A stretch of DNA of 64,000 nucleotides from Magnolia sinica. Lineage: Eukaryota; Streptophyta; Magnoliopsida; Magnoliales; Magnoliaceae. The notes under the pieces are model-generated. The model made no database searches. It was not told the origin of the DNA and saw only the letters and a program-made list of their open reading frames with translations. Positions within the stretch are counted from its first letter, which is position 1; each line of letters starts with the position of its first letter. Location: NCBI RefSeq assembly GCF_029962835.1, contig NC_080588.1, positions 16,076,001-16,140,000 of the forward strand, given 5' to 3'. Made by a program: the position numbers and the translations under genes. Of this stretch, positions 59,829-64,000 are shown one piece after another.

Positions 59829-61356
59829 CTATACATTAATATGATAACATTCATAAAATCAAATACTATTATATAAAATACAATATAATGAATATAAAAT
59901 ATATTACATATAACATGCTTATGCAGTACACACACACACACATACATATATATAGTTTGGTTTAATTTATGGTGATATTGTTATATTATAAATATATTAA
60001 GTATACCTAATAGTATACTTTATAACATTATTTTAATATGATATTATATAATTATTTATAATACATGTTAATTTGTATTAGTTGTTCTAACTAATAGTAT
60101 AATTAAATTAGCTACAGTATAAACTAAATAGTAGAAAAAAAATTACATTTTTACTTTATTTTTTATAATATATTTTATTTTAGTTAAACAAATGATAATA
60201 TAAGCCTATTTAATAATAGATTTTGCTTTGTAAAAATCATATTTATGTTATTTCTTAACTTATTAGATTCTAAGCAGTATGGGTACGCTTTTTAATGATT
60301 ACAATCGTTTAAATGAAAATTCAGTGAAAAACATATATTATATTCATTATTAATATAATTTAATACATTAAAGATTTGCAGTAAATTTTTAATAGCATAT
60401 GTCTACTAATTAGCATAACAAGTGATTAGTCAACTACATTAATCTACTAAATTTATAATATAAAAATATTTCGGTAATATGTTATATAGGCATATCACAT
60501 TAGTTGTCAATTCGTTGTGAATAATAATTTATTAATATCAATGTACGGTAAGTATAAATATGTTAATAACTTATTACGTATTAAACAATTATAAATACGT
60601 AATTTGTTATTATAATTCTGATAACTTATAATAGTATAATAGTAATATGATAACCTATAATAATATACCGGTAATATGGTATATCATTCATGGTAATTAA
60701 AGCTTATCTATATGTATTATAGTCCTATATTTTATAATAGTATAATTTCTATAACAATATAATATATGAAAATCTAGATAAGTAATTAATATAAATATTA
60801 CAATCACTATCGATACATTATAATGATATTATGAAACACAATATGATTATTGATTAAGATTATAATAATTATTATAATAATTGTTATTGTTATAATCTAC
60901 CCTCAACTATATATATTGATATAATGGAATCTATAAGGCCCATAACTCTACAACATGTTTAATATAACAAAGCTTAAATTCTCGAAAAAATTACTACTAA
61001 AAAGTATCTTTTAAATAAAAAATAACTAGAAGTTTGTAAATACGTATATACATTTTTACTCAAAAATCACTATCATGATGCACACTCGCCACTATACACA
61101 TATCAAACATATATGTTGATTTTGAGCATTAATTTGATGGGCTATAAATATTTCATACAATTGACTAAAATTTTGGATGTAGACATCTACATGGTCATGA
61201 TCGAAATATTTTTTAGATGACTCTACACAAATGCCATGTGAACGACAGAGATGTATTAGAATGCATTTCATTAAAATCTATGAAGTGAATGATGTCATAA
61301 AATTGTTACATATATTCACATAAGAGAAGGCGAGTATGTTGAGAGTATACACTCTC

Positions 61357-62600
61357 TCAACAACAAAATGGACAACATGAAAAGCAGGGAAACCACTTAG
61401 CGTTTGCAGCGACTGGAGCTACTTCTGCTACCGGTGTTTGAGGCTCTTGTTTTTTATTTGACCGATTCTCTGGGTCCACCTTCACAGATCCACTTTTTCC
61501 TTCTGTTAATCTACAAATGAAAATTATCATTAGTTATATTTTGCAATTCAAATCATCAAAAAGTGTAAATGCATGAAATTGAATGATTCTAACTTTTAAT
61601 GATGTGAAGTTGTTTTGTTGAATTTAAACTATTTAATGATTTAATTTTAACTTACCATATAACAGCACTCAATGGATAGTTATTAGATGATTCATTCATA
61701 ATAATTTTTAAATTATTAAATATTAGTGGTGGAGTCCACAGTTGTCACATTTCAAATTAAGTAACATAAATTTTATGATTTGCATTATCTTTGTGCATGC
61801 CATGAAAGGTGATTATACACATATACTTAAGAATGCATATATAGACTCCTCATGTATGAATGCCTGCAAATTGTTTGAGAATGAGCATCATACATTGGAA
61901 ATGCGAACGAACGGATGCTGGTTCCACTACCATCTGAGCGACGGGAGGCACTAGCTCCAGGCGCAGGGGCCACTGCTTTATTATCCGCAGCCGCCCTTAG
62001 AACCTCCTTCATCGTTTCAGCATTCGCAGCTTGAGTATCATCGGGGTGGTGCTCCAAGCCTTCTTTTAATGTGGGGTCAGATAATCTAGGAGTAGACATG
62101 ATTCCTTCTGTTGGGCTCGAAAAGTTTGTTAATTCACCGGAACGCCCCATTAAAAAGACATGATCTCTTGAGAAACTTGAATTACCCACATGAATACTAA
62201 ATAAGGATTCATTGGAAGCTACACTCCATTCCATCGGTGCCGTAGACTTACTCCTCTCGAACACGGATGAAGGAATCCTATATGGATCGACAATATCTGA
62301 TTTTCCCATCACCTGAGTTGGAGGGAATTGAGTAGCATCAGGTGGGAACATATTTACCGTTGACAACCTATCTGATTGGTGAAGGCTAGAATCACTTGGA
62401 TCCATACCCGTGAATTCAGCGGATAAGTCAAGATCGGCTCTTGAAGCTAATTGAGCATCTCCATTGCCCACTGTCGATTTACTAAGCTCATTAGCATTGA
62501 GTTGGAATAAATCTTCGGATGATGAAGAAGAAGAAGAAAAGTTTGATTTTTTTAGTATATTTTGATGCTTAGTACTTCCACCTTCAGGTATAGGTTCCAT
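61357..62600 (-). CDS. Two-exon plant gene, Ser-rich protein with FAFPIL motif and cysteine-rich C-terminus, function unknown
   Basis: Exon 1 is 61894-62600 and exon 2 is 61357-61510, both on the minus strand. The donor is CCAAT/GTATGA and the acceptor TTTGTAG/ATTAAC. Removing the 383-base intron joins 707 and 154 coding bases into exactly 287 codons (286 residues), and the joint restores an F-A-F-P-I-L-T-E motif at residues 232-239. An in-frame TGA lies 15 bases before the ATG, supporting this start. Seen: a serine run at 22-28, a block around 105-150 with DPYRIPSSVFERSKST and EWSVASNESLFSIHVGN, an Ala/Pro-rich linker (205-218), and a tail K-W-F-P-C-F-S-C-C-P-F-C-C ending in five cysteines. 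No signal peptide or membrane segment. The family looks plant-specific. FAFPIL-like motifs recall proteins near BASL/At2g03810, which I cannot verify. Terminal cysteines suggest lipid attachment or metal binding (inference). The only intact gene in the window. Confidence 0.82.
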
Positions 62601-62668
62601 AACTGGTCTTGTTCAATCAAAACTTCAATTACTTCAGACTTTTATTTCGATCATGTGCTGCAGATATA
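62601..62668 (-). other. Probable 5' UTR of the two-exon gene with a possible upstream splice acceptor
   Basis: On the minus strand a pyrimidine-rich run TTTTTTTCCCTTTTTGTAG ends at 62669, which would be a fair acceptor for a 5'-UTR intron. Between it and the ATG lies a short upstream ATG followed after six codons by TGA (62650 region), a potential small upstream ORF. Confidence 0.35.
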
Positions 62669-64000
62669 CTACAAAAAGGGAAAAAAATTTTATTAAGATA
62701 TATAAGCATATAATAAATTGCATTTGTGAATAGAAAAGATAACATTATACACCTAATGAATAGTAAATGTTTTTAGATTTATTATTAAATTAAATTAAAT
62801 TAAATTAAGAGCATATTTGATTCATAACAATGATGAAATTCTCTCTTACATTTGGATGGGTAAGATTCATTTATTTATTTTATTCTTATAGGAAAAATGA
62901 ATTATGGTTAGCATGTGTACTTAGAGCATCAGGTTATTGAGTAGATTATATGATAACTGTGTGTATGCAAGTATTAAACAATTTTGTCATAAGAAAAATT
63001 ACTTTTTTTAAAAAAAATGGTTATTTCTTATATGTCTATTTGAGAAAAGGAATTTTTGGGCAAATCATTAATCACTGTATTATGCATAATCAATGTTATT
63101 TGGATCATTAATGATGAATAATACTGGAATAAAATTAAAATAAATTATCTTTACTGTTTTTACTATTTTTTTTGTGAAATATTTAAATGAAATAATTTTG
63201 ATGATTAAAAAAGATTAATTAGAATTTCATAAAATATATTTTATAGAATATATTGAAGGTGGATCCCAAATAAATAATAATATATTTAAATAAAAAAATT
63301 AAATTTTTTTAGGAGAAAATATAAAAAGTGAAAAAAAACAATATAATAATTTAAACATTATTTAAAATTTATGTATAAAGAATTGACATTTAAGTATAAA
63401 ATTTAAGAAATTGTTAAAAAAAAATGTGGATAAACTAATCAAGCCTTAAACATGACTTCTTGACGTCATATATTATGTTGATTGGATGTCAATTATATTA
63501 GAAAATTGAAATAATGATTATATTTTTTTACAATGTTGATAATTATTTAAATAAATATTAAAAAATAATATCTATATCTTTTTATCAAAAAATTTGTCTA
63601 TCATCAATAAAATCTTTATTAATAATATCTATATTATTAACTTATTTAATGCATAAATTTTATAGCTCAATCATATACTTTAAAAAAAATAAAAAATCTT
63701 AGTTAGTTAATTCTAATATTTTCTTTATTGATACACAAATATATAGAGGTTATAATATTTTCATGGAAGCCATACATTTTTATTTTCATGCAAGTACATG
63801 TGGACCATGGATTTTTATTTTTACATGTATAGACTAAGTACAAAATAAAAAAATATTTGTTTTATAATTGAAATGTTTAATGAAAAGAGTATTTTCTCAT
63901 AAATTACTTTTATTATTTACATTTTAACTTGAATTCATATAATAGATAATTTTTTTTAAAAATACTCTTTAATCTCTTAATTTTTAGTAAACAAATAATA
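62669..64000. other. AT-rich upstream region, no gene recognised
   Basis: Upstream of the two-exon gene. Very AT-rich, with a (TTAAA)n-like run (AAATTAAATTAAATTAAATT near 62788) and poly-T/poly-A strings. The promoter and any 5'-UTR exon should lie here, but no TATA box can be singled out among so many TA-rich strings. Confidence 0.5.

Larger units (their letters stand above)
58838..61356. other. AT-rich intergenic DNA without genes
   Basis: About 2.5 kb, dominated by A/T with many ATAAT and TATAAT strings, the (TA)n tracts listed separately and no long open frame except a frame across the (TA)n repeat. Confidence 0.65.

Overview
The window is nuclear DNA from a flowering plant. The evidence is angiosperm-type LTR retrotransposons with initiator-Met-tRNA primer sites, a CACTA (En/Spm-like) DNA transposon, very AT-rich intergenic DNA, long (TA)n, (CT)n and (GA)n tracts, and one spliced two-exon gene. 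Abundant GGGCCCACCATGATGTATG-like repeats are reminiscent of magnoliid genomes, but that placement is a guess. I see no rRNA, tRNA or CRISPR features and no bacterial gene organisation.

Layout. 1-618: minus-strand start of a long Gypsy-type LTR cut by the window edge. 619-3871: intergenic DNA with no supportable gene. 3872-17743: a probable 13.9 kb non-autonomous CACTA element with terminal CACTACG/CGTAGTG, a 3-bp AAG target duplication and subterminal GACGGT/ACCGTC arrays. It carries AT-rich tandem repeats, a fold-back structure, a first-exon-like gene fragment and a 7.2 kb telomere-like (CCTAAA)n higher-order repeat. 18.24-58.84 kb: a multi-level nest of long-LTR Gypsy (Tekay/Del-like chromovirus) sequences. 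The outermost LTR (A) ends at 58837. It is interrupted by solo LTR B (20063-48504, duplication GTCTA) and by minus-strand LTR C (51328-58731). LTR B is in turn interrupted by a SIRE-like Copia element (22319-31203, TGATGC), a complete-ended Gypsy element D (31984-43235, CGTGG) and solo LTR E (43434-47817, AGAGT). LTR C holds an opposite-oriented Gypsy pol fragment F (54215-57718). 58838-61356: AT-rich DNA with microsatellites. 61357-62600: the only convincing host gene, a two-exon minus-strand gene for a 286-residue protein with a cysteine-rich C-terminus. 62601-64000: its AT-rich upstream region.

All retrotransposon coding regions are decayed. D has gag, protease and RT but lacks RNase H, integrase and chromodomain. 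F keeps protease through chromodomain with frameshifts and stops. The Copia element keeps gag and a 3' ORF but has no pol. No element here looks able to move by itself. The most unusual items are the telomere-like higher-order array inside CACTA ends, the Copia element in which gag is followed directly by a 3' ORF, and the depth of same-family LTR nesting that can be resolved from target duplications.
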